Positions 26,548 through 35,475 are shown, counted from the stretch's first letter. The stretch: DNA of 64,000 nucleotides from Xanthomonas hortorum (GCF_002940005.1 NZ_MDEF01000005.1); one strand, 5' to 3'. Notes: generated by a model from the letters alone, not told the origin. Numbers and translations are program-made.

Positions 26548-26730
26548 AAGCCCCTCTCCCTGCGGGAGAGGGGTTGGGGTGAGGGTACGGCGGCAGACAG
26601 CCATCTGAGAAAGCTTAGCCATGAGCTGACGGAGGAGGCGCACACGAGCCTCTACCCCGCACCCAACACGCGCGCAGCCTCGTACCCTCATCCGGCGCTT
26701 ACGCGCCACCTTCTCCCGCAGGGAGAAGGG
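26548..26730. repeat. REP-like pair, CCCCTCTCCC/GGGAGAGGGG type
   Basis: A short perfect hairpin (CCCCTCTCCC, TG, CGGGAGAGGGG-like arm) followed by TTGGGGTGAGGGTACGGCGG opens the element. An inverted relative (CGTACCCTCATCC ... CCTTCTCCCGCAGGGAGAAGG) closes it at 26730. Related copies are at 28639, 29546 and 40581. It sits between the LacI gene and kduI and probably helps end the regulator transcript. Confidence 0.8.
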
Positions 26731-26755
26731 ATTCCCACGCTATCGTGCACTGCGC

Positions 26756-26775
26756 AATGACACCGGTTAACCAGA
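26756..26775 (+). promoter_or_regulatory. Predicted LacI-family operator, site 2
   Basis: AATGACACCGGTTAACCAGA is 18/20 identical to the site at 19766-19785 and lies 60 bases 5' of the kduI start, a normal place for a repressor site. It suggests that kduI and the genes behind it belong to the same regulon as the esterase/TRAP divergon. Confidence 0.7.
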
Positions 26776-26834
26776 GCCGGTAGACTATGCCCGTGCAAGC
26801 CAATATCCCCCTTGCTTGCCACCGGAGATCGCGC

Positions 26835-27689
26835 ATGTCCCTGTACTGCAAGACCCACTACGCCACCCATCCCGATGCCATCAAGGGCGCTAGCAACGAC
26901 GACCTGCGCGAGCTTTATCTGCTCGATGGCTTGTTTATCGACGGTGCGGTGACCCTCAAATACACCCACTACGAGCGCTTTGTGCTCGGTGGCGCGGCAC
27001 CGCTCAGCAAAACGCTGGAGCTGCCCAAGCAGACCGAACCTGCCTCCGCCGCCGGCCATCCGTTCCTGGAGCGCCGTGAGCTGGGCATCCTCAACGTCGG
27101 CGCCGGTCCTGGCACCGTGACCGTGGACGGCACCGCCTACACGCTCGGGCCAAAGGACGGCCTGTACGTGGCAATGGGCAGCACCGAGGTCACCTTCGCG
27201 TCCGCAGACGCTGCCAATCCGGCCAAGTTCTACCTGGCCTCTACGCCGGCGCACGCGCGCTTCGAGACCAAACAACTCTCGATCAAGGACGCGGTGGCAC
27301 TGGAGCGTGGCGCGCTGGAAACCAGCAACGAGCGCACCATTTACCAGTACATCGTGCCGGCCACCTGCCAGTCCTCACAGTTGCTGCTGGGCCTGACCGT
27401 GCTCAAGCCGGGCAGCGTCTGGAACACCATGCCGCCGCATCTGCACGACCGCCGCAGCGAGGTGTATTTCTACTTCGATCTTGGCGGCAACGACCGCGTC
27501 TATCACTTCATGGGCGAGCCGGACGCGCAGCGCCACATCGTGATCCAGAACAACGAAGCGGTGGTGTCGCCGCCGTGGTCGATCCACATGGGCGCCGGCA
27601 CCAGCAATTACGCCTTCATCTGGGCGATGGGCGGCGAAAACCTGGATTACACCGACATGCACGTGCTGGACATCTGCCAGCTCAAATGA
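26835..27689 (+). CDS. kduI: 5-keto-4-deoxyuronate isomerase
   Basis: KduI (284 residues) isomerises 5-keto-4-deoxyuronate to 2,5-diketo-3-deoxygluconate in intracellular pectin breakdown. The cupin metal site is complete: His202, His204, Glu209 and His251 (PPHLHDRRSEVYFYF and PWSIHMG), each six positions beyond the E. coli ligands. ATG 26835 follows GAGATC; a frame extension upstream to 26787 is not favoured. It is followed by kduD and has a predicted operator upstream. Confidence 0.96.
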   Translation: MSLYCKTHYATHPDAIKGASNDDLRELYLLDGLFIDGAVTLKYTHYERFVLGGAAPLSKTLELPKQTEPASAAGHPFLERRELGILNVGAGPGTVTVDGTAYTLGPKDGLYVAMGSTEVTFASADAANPAKFYLASTPAHARFETKQLSIKDAVALERGALETSNERTIYQYIVPATCQSSQLLLGLTVLKPGSVWNTMPPHLHDRRSEVYFYFDLGGNDRVYHFMGEPDAQRHIVIQNNEAVVSPPWSIHMGAGTSNYAFIWAMGGENLDYTDMHVLDICQLK

Positions 27690-27732
27690 CGCTGGCGCTT
27701 GCAAGGCAATACTTAATCAGCGCAATAACTCG

Positions 27733-27765
27733 GTTAATGCGATTCACCAGCCAAGTTAATGCGAT
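27733..27765 (+). repeat. Direct repeat GTTAATGCGAT, 22-bp period
   Basis: Two identical 11-base copies at 27733-27743 and 27755-27765 lie two helical turns apart in the 159-base kduI-kduD gap. This could be a binding site for a regulator of kduD, or chance. Confidence 0.5.
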
Positions 27766-27848
27766 AGCTCCATCAATGCGTGGCCGCGCAGCGCGCGTAT
27801 GCACTTCACTCATCCAACGTGGCATCACCCAGCAGGAGCGATAAGGTA

Positions 27849-28604
27849 ATGAGCAATCCGTTCAGTCTCGAAGGCAAGGTCGCACTGGTCACCGGTGCCA
27901 ACACTGGCCTGGGCCAGGGCATCGCGCTGGCACTGGCGCAGGCCGGCGCCGACATCGCCGCCGCCGGCATCCAGGCGCCGACCGAGACCGAAGAACTGGT
28001 CAAGGGCCTGGGCCGCCGCTTCATCGCCATCCAGGCCAACCTGATCAGCCTCGAGCCAGTCGAGCGCATCCTCAAGGAAACCCTGGACGGCCTGGGCCGC
28101 CTGGACATCCTGGTCAACAACGCCGGCCTGATCCGCCGCACCGACGCGGTGGATTTCAGCGAGCAGGATTGGGACGACGTGATGAACGTCAATCTGAAAT
28201 CGGCCTTCTTCATGGCCCAGGCGGCTGGCCGCCATTTCATCGCCCAGGGCAGCGGCAAGATCATCAACATCGCCTCGATGCTGTCGTTCCAGGGCGGCAT
28301 CCGCGTGCCGTCGTACACCGCCAGCAAGTCTGGTATTGCTGGCATCACCCGGCTGCTGGCCAACGAGTGGGGCAGCAAGGGCGTGACCACCAACGCCATT
28401 GCACCTGGCTACATGGCCACCGACAACACCGCCCAGCTGCGTGCTGACGAAGCGCGTAACAAGTCCATCCTGGACCGCATCCCGGCCGCGCGCTGGGGCG
28501 TACCGGCCGACCTCGGCGGCACCGCAGTGTTCCTGGCCAGCAGCGCCTCGGATTACGTCAACGGCGCCATCATCCCGGTCGACGGCGGCTGGCTGGCACG
28601 CTGA
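27849..28604 (+). CDS. kduD: 2-dehydro-3-deoxy-D-gluconate 5-dehydrogenase
   Basis: KduD (251 residues) is a short-chain dehydrogenase reducing 2,5-diketo-3-deoxygluconate to KDG. It shows the TGANTGLGQG cofactor motif, NNAG, and the catalytic Ser143, Tyr156 and Lys160 (YTASK). The length matches the family. ATG 27849 has AAGG just upstream. Following kduI, it completes the two-step isomerase/reductase route; KDG kinase and aldolase are not in the window. Confidence 0.94.
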   Translation: MSNPFSLEGKVALVTGANTGLGQGIALALAQAGADIAAAGIQAPTETEELVKGLGRRFIAIQANLISLEPVERILKETLDGLGRLDILVNNAGLIRRTDAVDFSEQDWDDVMNVNLKSAFFMAQAAGRHFIAQGSGKIINIASMLSFQGGIRVPSYTASKSGIAGITRLLANEWGSKGVTTNAIAPGYMATDNTAQLRADEARNKSILDRIPAARWGVPADLGGTAVFLASSASDYVNGAIIPVDGGWLAR

Positions 28605-28638
28605 GAAAAACGCGCTTTCTCGCGGGCATTGCGTCATT

Positions 28639-28684
28639 CCTTCTCCCGTCGGGAGAAGGTGCCCGAAGGGCGGATGAGGGTCGG
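28639..28684. repeat. REP-like hairpin after kduD
   Basis: CCTTCTCCCGTCGGGAGAAGG forms a short perfect hairpin, followed by TGCCCGAAGGGCGGATGAGGG. It belongs to the same family as the elements at 26548, 29546 and 40581. Nothing else was seen in 28605-28862. Confidence 0.75.
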
Positions 28685-28862
28685 CATGCACGTACATCAA
28701 CCAGACGCGCGCTGCATGCCGGCATACCTCGTCCGTTCTCGATCAGAGCCTTAATCCCGCACGGACAAGGCACCGGAAAAGCAGATCAAGACACAGCACC
28801 AAAGCGCACACATTCCACATTCCACATTCCAAACCACTTCCCCAACCCAAGCGGAGCATCCC

Positions 28863-29528
28863 ATGAAAATCGCACTCATGAATGAGTTCAGTCAGGCCGG
28901 CAAGAACCCGGTGATCCTGCAGCAGCTCAATGACGTCGCCAGCGAGCAGGGCCACAGCGTGTTCAACGTCGGCATGGATGGCGACAACGACCACCGCCTG
29001 ACCTACATCCACCTGGGCATCGTCGCCAGCCTGCTGCTGAACTCCAAGGCGGTCGACTTCGTCGTCGCCGGCTGCGGTACCGGCCAGGGCGCCATGATGT
29101 CGCTCAACGCACACCCAGGCGTGTTCTGCGGCTACTGCATCGAGCCGACCGACGCCTACCTATTTGCCCAGGTCAACAATGGCAACGCGCTGTCGCTGGC
29201 ATTCGCCAAGGGCTACGGCTGGGGCGCGGAAATCAACGTGCGCTACATTTTCGAAAAGGCCTTCAGCGGCGAGCGTGGCCTGGGCTACCCGGCCGAGCGT
29301 CGCGAATCGCAGGCCGCCAACGCCGGCATCCTCACCCAGCTCAAGCAGGCCACCGCCAAGTCGTATCTCGACGGCCTGCGCGCCATCGACCCGGAACTGA
29401 TCAAGCAGGCCGTCGGCGGTGAGCGCTTCCAGCAGTGCTTCTTCGACAACGCCCAGGACGCCGAGATCCGCGCCTTCGTCGCCAGCGTGCTGGGCAAGCC
29501 GGAAGCCGCTGCAGCAGCGGCAGCTTAA
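28863..29528 (+). CDS. RpiB/LacA/LacB-family sugar isomerase
   Basis: A 221-residue protein. The first 150 residues carry the family pattern: MKIALMNEFSQAGKN, HSVFNVGMD, and the active-site loop AGCGTGQGAMMSLN with the catalytic-type Cys. The C-terminal 60 residues extend beyond a plain RpiB (about 150) and end in a poly-Ala run. Such extended homologues occur beside kduI/kduD, where they may isomerise a uronate-derived sugar. The exact reaction is unknown. Confidence 0.8.
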   Translation: MKIALMNEFSQAGKNPVILQQLNDVASEQGHSVFNVGMDGDNDHRLTYIHLGIVASLLLNSKAVDFVVAGCGTGQGAMMSLNAHPGVFCGYCIEPTDAYLFAQVNNGNALSLAFAKGYGWGAEINVRYIFEKAFSGERGLGYPAERRESQAANAGILTQLKQATAKSYLDGLRAIDPELIKQAVGGERFQQCFFDNAQDAEIRAFVASVLGKPEAAAAAAA

Positions 29529-29545
29529 CCGGCCCCCGAAGCGCT

Positions 29546-29710
29546 AAAGCCCCTCTCCCGCCGGGAGAGGGGTTGGGGTGAGGGTACGGCGGAAGACAGC
29601 TGGCCTAAACGGAAAAGGCTTGAGACGACAGTACCGCCGTCCAACATTCATTTCCAATGCCGCCGCACCCTCATCCGCCCTTCGGGCACCTTCTCCCGAT
29701 GGGAGAAGGG
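29546..29710. repeat. REP-like inverted pair before the esterase-cupin gene
   Basis: It opens with AAAGCCCCTCTCCCGCCGGG and closes with the CACCTTCTCCCGATGGGAGA arm near 29710, the same architecture as 26548-26730. It fills most of the gap between the isomerase and esterase-cupin genes. Confidence 0.8.
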
Positions 29711-29748
29711 ACACCGCGCTGTCCTAAACACTCTTCCCCGGAGCCACC

Positions 29749-30870
29749 ATGCGTCTGCTTCTCTTCGCATCGTTGCTGCTGCTCTCCGCAAACCTCGCCC
29801 GCGCCAATCCACACCACATCTTCATCGCCGGCGATTCCACTGCCGCCGAATACGGCCCGGAGCGCGCGCCGCAAGCCGGCTGGGGCCAAATGCTGCAAGA
29901 CTGGTTCGACCCTGCGCAATGGCAGGTCCACAACCACGCCAAGGGCGGCCGCAGCACCCGCAGTTTCATCGCAGAAGGACGCCTGGACGCCATCGCCAAC
30001 CAACTGCAACGCGGCGACATCCTGCTGATCCAGTTCGGCCACAACGACGCCAAACACGAAGACCCGACCCGCTACACCGACGCCCAGGGCGACTACGTGC
30101 AGTTTTTGCGCCGCTACATCGCCACCGCACGCGACAAGGGCGCCACGCCAATCCTGATCACTCCCGCCGCTCGTTTGCTCTACGACTTCGGCGCGCTGCT
30201 CGACACCCACGGCCGCTATACGCTGGCCATGCAGCAACTCGCAGCGCAAGAACACGTTGCCCTCGTCGATCTCAATGCCAGTTCCAGCGACTGGATCCGC
30301 GCACTCGGCGAACAGGCAGCCAAACCGTATTTCCTGTTCGTGCCCGAACAAGGCAAATCCGATGGCACCCACTTCAGCCGCGCCGGTGCCACCGCAATCG
30401 CCTGCCTGGTTGTGCATGACTGGGTGCAACTGCAGCCCGACCTCAAAGCACAGCTCCGCCGCGACGCCGATTGCGGCGCAGCCCCCGACACTGCCGCACA
30501 ACGCGCCGCGCAAGCACACCCCTCGCTGGTGGTGCACGAACGCGACCTCGCCCGCGCGCAACCCGGCCCGCACGGTGGCGCCGGGCCCACCACGGCCTAC
30601 CCATTCTTCGCCGACGCACCGGAGCTGAAATTCGTGCTGCGCAAACGCGTGCTGCACAAGGGCGCCGGCATCGGCCTGCACCTGCACGACAAGGACGAGA
30701 TCTATTACATCGTCAGCGGCCGCGGGCTGTATGCGCTGGATGGCAAGCAATACGAAGTCAATGCAGGCGATGCGCTACTGACGCGACCGGGAAGCACCCA
30801 CGCTTTGCAGCAAATCGGAGAAGAGCCATTGGTTATATTGCTGGCATACACAGTGGCACCGAAGATATAA
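29749..30870 (+). CDS. SGNH esterase fused to a C-terminal cupin domain
   Basis: A 373-residue secreted protein (signal peptide 1-19, LARA|N). Residues 20-235 form a rhamnogalacturonan acetylesterase-like SGNH domain with Ser30 (GDST), GHND 97-100, and Asp205/His208 (DGTHFS). After a 50-residue linker, residues about 290-373 form a single cupin whose metal ligands fit the classic motif: His311, His313, Glu317 and His351. A deacetylase joined to a cupin is unusual. In this pectin locus the cupin could bind or convert a uronate (KdgF is a cupin) or bind sugar only. It is the last gene of the locus on this strand. Confidence 0.88.
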   Translation: MRLLLFASLLLLSANLARANPHHIFIAGDSTAAEYGPERAPQAGWGQMLQDWFDPAQWQVHNHAKGGRSTRSFIAEGRLDAIANQLQRGDILLIQFGHNDAKHEDPTRYTDAQGDYVQFLRRYIATARDKGATPILITPAARLLYDFGALLDTHGRYTLAMQQLAAQEHVALVDLNASSSDWIRALGEQAAKPYFLFVPEQGKSDGTHFSRAGATAIACLVVHDWVQLQPDLKAQLRRDADCGAAPDTAAQRAAQAHPSLVVHERDLARAQPGPHGGAGPTTAYPFFADAPELKFVLRKRVLHKGAGIGLHLHDKDEIYYIVSGRGLYALDGKQYEVNAGDALLTRPGSTHALQQIGEEPLVILLAYTVAPKI

Positions 30871-31068
30871 GCCACATGTCACTGATACGTATCATCGATC
30901 TCTCGGTTGCGATGCTCAGGTGCGAGTTGTAAGCCATTGTCGCGGAAGCAGCCAGTGCGATAAGGACTGCAGAAAATAGACAAACTGGCAACTACACATG
31001 CGGATGAAGCGCACGTCATTGCATATTTCACGCATACTCGAGTATAGCGATACGCCTTGAAATCAAGC

Positions 31069-32352
31069 CTATCGCATCGGATCAATCACCGACTCCATCG
31101 CCACTATCTCGGCGCGGCTGGCGTTGCATCGCACAGCTTCCTGTTGCCACCGCGCAACCGCCGCGCGTACTTCTTCGATGATGGCCAATGCCTGCGCTCT
31201 GGTCAGCCGATAATAATCGTGCGTTTCCATCAACAGCGCCGTATCGGGTGTGGGGTCGTCAAGACTGATGGCCAGTACGTGCACGTCTTTGTCCTGGTTT
31301 GGATTGACGTCGAACGCAGGTGCCAAACACCAGCCGTCTTGCTCACGCAGGAACCCATGATTGCGTAAGTGATCGTCGCGATTGCCGACCAGTACGTTGA
31401 AGGCGACGCGGCGGAATAACTGGTGCAGGTCATGTTGAATCGCGTGTGTTGCGCCGACGACTTCGATGGCATGCGCAATATCGACGTAAGACGACGCTTC
31501 GCTGTGTTCCACATCCAGCAGCGTAAATGCCGAGGCATATGCACGGCGGCTATGCGCAGTGCGATCAAAGCGCTGCACCGCGAACGTGGTGCCTTGATTG
31601 GACAGTTCCAGTGGTTTGGCGGCAGGCATGCTGATGCCCGCAGCCAGTGACAGACGGTAGGTGATGTATTCCCATCGCCCCACGTCGTAGAGGTCGTCAG
31701 CGGAAGGAAATTTCGCCAGCCAGAGAGAATCGTCCGACTCTTGGACACTTGCCTTGGGCCTGGCGCCACCAAGCGAAGCGCCGGGCGCGATCAGTTGCTT
31801 GACCCACGTGAGATCCATGTCGCTGTCATCCATGTCATCGCGCTCAAGGCGCCGAGCAATCGCTTCCAACTCGCGCAATTGCGTCATGGGCGGTGCACTC
31901 AATGCATGGTCGTCGAGGTATCGGCCGGTCGTGCTGTCGCGCAACCTCAGCGCGCCCATGCGGGACGCATCGTTGACGCCGATCAGATAATCCCAGGGCC
32001 GCAGTGCACGAACTTTTCGGCCTTGTTCGCGCGCCATGATCACTTCTCTGCGCTTCATCAGCAGTTTGCCCCAGCGATCGGGCGAACAATCCAGAAAGGC
32101 ACCGGTCAACTCGGACGCTCCGGCGCGTGCAATCGATGCGCCTGCATAGAGCGGCAGTTGCGGGTCGAGCGCGAACGCGCGAACGGGTGTCTCGTTGGCC
32201 AGCCAGCCGGCGGCATATTCGAACTGCAGTGTCTCGCCGCGGCGGCTGTGTTGGCGTGTCAAATACCCAACCAGGGAGCTGCCGCCCAATGATTGATCCT
32301 CTAACCACACCTCGACCTTGTTGATGTCATGCGCGAAGGGAGCCGAACTCAT
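31069..32352 (-). CDS. hipA: HipA-family Ser/Thr kinase toxin (module 1)
   Basis: A 427-residue HipA-like kinase. Present motifs are the regulatory loop GASLGGARPK (Ser193), catalytic GNRDDHLRNHG (Asp326, His328, Asn331) and the metal Asp348 in PAFDVNP. HipA proteins phosphorylate aminoacyl-tRNA synthetases and slow growth. This one is of the GGARPK type, distinct from the E. coli-like copy at 49.2 kb. It overlaps its antitoxin gene by four bases. The 198 bases between it and the esterase-cupin gene hold only a palindrome, ATACTCGAGTAT. Confidence 0.9.
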   Translation of the reverse strand: MSSAPFAHDINKVEVWLEDQSLGGSSLVGYLTRQHSRRGETLQFEYAAGWLANETPVRAFALDPQLPLYAGASIARAGASELTGAFLDCSPDRWGKLLMKRREVIMAREQGRKVRALRPWDYLIGVNDASRMGALRLRDSTTGRYLDDHALSAPPMTQLRELEAIARRLERDDMDDSDMDLTWVKQLIAPGASLGGARPKASVQESDDSLWLAKFPSADDLYDVGRWEYITYRLSLAAGISMPAAKPLELSNQGTTFAVQRFDRTAHSRRAYASAFTLLDVEHSEASSYVDIAHAIEVVGATHAIQHDLHQLFRRVAFNVLVGNRDDHLRNHGFLREQDGWCLAPAFDVNPNQDKDVHVLAISLDDPTPDTALLMETHDYYRLTRAQALAIIEEVRAAVARWQQEAVRCNASRAEIVAMESVIDPMR

Positions 32353-32669
32353 GGCTCGCTCCTGATGGAAGAGGGCCCCGGGCGCCGCAGCCGGCTGTCC
32401 TGCAGCTGCCTCCCCAGTGGATCGGCCTGCGCCAGAAGATCGATGTCCTTGTCCACACCAAGCACGGTCAGTACACGGAGAACGGTCGCCAGACTGGTCG
32501 ATGGATCGCCGTTTTCCAGTTTGGCCAGGGTTGGCACGCTGACGCCGACGCGGGTGGCCAGCTCGCGCTGGGTCATCTCGCGACGCAGTCGTGCGGCGCG
32601 CAAGCGTTCTCCCAGCGCCTCGATCTGGCGCTGGGCACGCGGCATGGTGGGAGGGACACGTTTAGCCAT
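32349..32669 (-). CDS. hipB: HipB-like XRE antitoxin (module 1)
   Basis: A 106-residue DNA-binding antitoxin. The XRE helix-turn-helix spans about residues 20-75 (MTQRELATRVGVSVPTLAKL). It is upstream of and overlaps hipA, the usual antitoxin-first order, and is expected to repress its own promoter and neutralise HipA. Confidence 0.9.
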   Translation of the reverse strand: MAKRVPPTMPRAQRQIEALGERLRAARLRREMTQRELATRVGVSVPTLAKLENGDPSTSLATVLRVLTVLGVDKDIDLLAQADPLGRQLQDSRLRRPGPSSIRSEP

Positions 32670-32720
32670 ACCAAATTAAATTACTCTTTAGGAGCATAAA
32701 AGCAACTTAATTTTGTATTC
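32670..32720 (-). promoter_or_regulatory. AT-rich promoter/operator region of hipBA module 1
   Basis: A strikingly AT-rich stretch directly upstream of hipB carries near-inverted CAAATTAA and TTAATTTTG sequences, consistent with a promoter and autorepression site. The rest of 32721-32951, before the peptidase gene, shows nothing recognisable. Confidence 0.5.
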
Positions 32721-32951
32721 GAGTGATGTTGGTTCCACGCTCGGTGGCAAGGTCACCGTCTGGCCGGCCCACACAAGCGCGGGGCAGCCGCCCGGCACTG
32801 CGATGGAGCGGTCGCCGCAAACGTCAGACATCAGCATCACCCATTCCAAGACACGGCAGCCATTGCACTGCCTTGCGCGCCGTGACCTTCGGCACACTGG
32901 TGGGCGGCCTCGAGCGGCGGCATGATCGGCCATCCCCAGCGTCCGGCGCGT

Positions 32952-34688
32952 ATGAAAACTTCCTGGTTGCTCCTGTTCGTACTCACCACTGTGGCACCTG
33001 GCGCTGCGGCCAGCCCGGCGCCGGCGGTACCCGCGCCGGTTGCCCTGGAGCTGCAACTGGCGCCCTACGCAGACAAGGGGGAGGTGAACGCGCTGGAGGT
33101 GCGCCTGCGCATTGGTGACCTTGCCGTCCCGCGTGGCGGCATCGTGGCGCAGCTGCCGATGCAGGTGAACAACGTGGACACCTTCGCCGAGCACATCGCC
33201 TCGATCGAGGCGACCGATGCGCGCGGCCAGGTGCAGTTGTCTGGACGTGCGGCCACCGCGCAGGAAAACGGCGATCAGAGCCAGTTGCGTGTCTGGACCG
33301 CACCGCGTGCGCTCAGTGGCCGGCTGACCCTGCGCTATCGCGTACCGGCCAACGCAACGCGGCCGCCGCGCGGCCCGGCCCCGCCGATTTCGTTCCGCAA
33401 CGACGCGCATGCGTTTTCTGCAACCTCGGCGATGTTTCTGGTGCTGCCGCCCGAGGAGCAGATCTACGCGTTGAACATCGGCTGGGATCTGAGCCACCTG
33501 CCGGCCGGCGCCAGGGGCGTGAGCTCATTCGGGGAGGGCAACGTGCAGGTCGGGGACATCGATACCGGCAGCCTGTCAGGCTTGTTCTTCATGGCAGGGG
33601 ACGTCGGGCGCTGGCCGAGCGTGCCGCGGGCGGACGGGTTTTCGGTTGCCTGGCAGGGGCAGCCGCCCTTCGATGCAAGCGCGTTGTCCGCCTGGGTGGG
33701 CAAGCTGCACGAACAGTTCGAAGCACTGTTTCCGCAGCCGGAATCCAGGCCTTATACGATTTTCCTGCGCTACAACCCGGTCAACGCCGGCGGCGGAACC
33801 GCCTTGTACCGGTCCTTCATCACGACCTACGGCACGCCGGCAGAGACCGATCTGGACGAGATCAAGGTCACCTTGTCGCATGAAATGTTCCACACCTATC
33901 AGCCGCGCCTGTCGCGCAGCGGTGGCGAGTCCACGACCTGGTTCAGCGAGGGCTCGGCGGTGTTTTACGAAGCCCGCCTGCCGCTGCGTTTCGGTTTGTT
34001 CACCCCGCAGCAGTATTTGACTGTCCTCAACCTTACCGCAGCGCGTTACTACACCAATGCGCTGGGCGCTCTACCCAATGCACGCATAGAAGAAGGATTC
34101 TGGAAGGACACCCGTATCCGGACGCTCGCCTATGACCGCGGCATGTTGTATCTGGCAACAGTGGACGATGCGTTGCGCAAGCGCTCGCACGGTCAACGCT
34201 CTCTGGACGACCTGCTGCGCGCACTGTTGCTGATCACCCAGGAGCGCAATGCGACCCAAGCTGACTGGGAGGTCTTGCTGAAGGCAGAGCTGGGCGATAC
34301 GGCAGTGCAGGAGTTCCACGGGTTTCTGGCGGGCACCCCGCCGTTGCCCGCATCGGACGCGTTCGGGCCATGCTTTCGCAGAACCAGCAAACCGCTGCGG
34401 CGCTATGTGCTGGGGTTCGAGCCGGCGGTGCTGGCCGAACCCAAACGCATCGTGCGTGGCCTGATGGCAGATTCGGCGGCCGCGCGCGCTGGCGTGCGCA
34501 ATGGCGATGAAATCGTGCGGCCGGTGCCGCAGGACGGCATCCAGGGCAACCAGACCGAGCGCCTGCACCTACGCCTGCGTCGCGATGGCAAGGAGTTCGA
34601 CGTGGACTATCTGCCGCGCGGCGAGCAGGTAGACACCTGGCAATGGGAGCGCGTGCCCGGTGTGGACGATGCGCAGTGCCGGCTGTGA
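32952..34688 (+). CDS. Exported M61-like metallopeptidase with PDZ domain
   Basis: A 578-residue protein with a signal peptide (residues 1-20, MKTSWLLLFVLTTVAPGAAA). The zinc site is HEMFH (His310, Glu311, His314) with the third ligand probably Glu333 in WFSEGSAVF, the gluzincin spacing. Residues about 485-570 look like a PDZ domain (ADSAAARAGVRNGDEI). This layout matches the M61 glycyl-aminopeptidase family, but similarity elsewhere is weak. It probably acts in the periplasm. ATG 32952 starts at the signal peptide; an upstream in-frame ATG is less likely. Confidence 0.82.
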   Translation: MKTSWLLLFVLTTVAPGAAASPAPAVPAPVALELQLAPYADKGEVNALEVRLRIGDLAVPRGGIVAQLPMQVNNVDTFAEHIASIEATDARGQVQLSGRAATAQENGDQSQLRVWTAPRALSGRLTLRYRVPANATRPPRGPAPPISFRNDAHAFSATSAMFLVLPPEEQIYALNIGWDLSHLPAGARGVSSFGEGNVQVGDIDTGSLSGLFFMAGDVGRWPSVPRADGFSVAWQGQPPFDASALSAWVGKLHEQFEALFPQPESRPYTIFLRYNPVNAGGGTALYRSFITTYGTPAETDLDEIKVTLSHEMFHTYQPRLSRSGGESTTWFSEGSAVFYEARLPLRFGLFTPQQYLTVLNLTAARYYTNALGALPNARIEEGFWKDTRIRTLAYDRGMLYLATVDDALRKRSHGQRSLDDLLRALLLITQERNATQADWEVLLKAELGDTAVQEFHGFLAGTPPLPASDAFGPCFRRTSKPLRRYVLGFEPAVLAEPKRIVRGLMADSAAARAGVRNGDEIVRPVPQDGIQGNQTERLHLRLRRDGKEFDVDYLPRGEQVDTWQWERVPGVDDAQCRL

Positions 34689-34739
34689 GTCCGGGCTGAG
34701 GCAAGACGCATCCGGCACCCGCAATGCGGTGGCGGCGGC

Positions 34740-35384
34740 TCAGGCCTTATCCACCCCATAGTGGGTCAGCCCCAATCGCGCCAGTTCGCCGGAGCGGCGG
34801 TAATAGACTTCTTCCCAGCCATCCACGCGCTGGCGGTCGGTCTCGTTCATGGCGTCGAGGATGTCTTCGATGCTGAGCAGATTCGGGTCTTCTTCCAGGC
34901 GTTCGAACAATGCGCCCAGGCCTTCGATCGCCTGGCGTGTCTGCGCCGCACCCATCGCCGCCAGCGCCTGCAGCGCGTAAGTGCGCGTGCTGGCGTCCCA
35001 GCGGTCGAAATAGCGCGCGTAGCCACTTTCGACCATGTCCGCGTCCAGCCGTGCCAGTGCAACCAGCTCGCGCTCGCCGGGGGTCAGCGCATCCAGGTGG
35101 CCACGCAGCGTGGTCAGTTTGGTCTGCGCGCGCGCACTGCGGCGGCGCCACAACAGCTCGGGCATGTTGAGCAGGCCCTCCGGGGTGGGCGGCGCGACGG
35201 CGGGCCAGTTCACCCCAAAACCGTCTTCGGTGAGCTGCCACTGCGCGCGCTGCGGCGGCGCCGCCTTGAACAACAGCCGATGCGCCTTGATGGGCTCATC
35301 GATACGGATGCCGTTGGCCAGGGTGAACAGCAGGCGGGTGTCGTCCAGCTCCAAGCGCCGGATGCGTAGCTGCGTCAGGTCCAT
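34740..35384 (-). CDS. DUF2442/DMP19-like hypothetical protein
   Basis: A 214-residue cytoplasmic protein. Residues 1-80 resemble DUF2442 (RIRRLELDDTRLLFTLANG), and residues about 110-205 resemble the DUF4375/DMP19 helical domain (YFDRWDASTRTYALQALAAMGA). No catalytic motif is evident. It lies convergent to the peptidase gene and downstream of phhA on the same strand. Confidence 0.6.
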   Translation of the reverse strand: MDLTQLRIRRLELDDTRLLFTLANGIRIDEPIKAHRLLFKAAPPQRAQWQLTEDGFGVNWPAVAPPTPEGLLNMPELLWRRRSARAQTKLTTLRGHLDALTPGERELVALARLDADMVESGYARYFDRWDASTRTYALQALAAMGAAQTRQAIEGLGALFERLEEDPNLLSIEDILDAMNETDRQRVDGWEEVYYRRSGELARLGLTHYGVDKA

Positions 35385-35475
35385 TGAGCGAAGGCGGTGT
35401 GGGGAGGTTTGACCTTAGTCCGCGTGGGCAGTGCTGTCGAGTCGGTGCAGCGATCTTGCGCCACCCCGGCACCGC

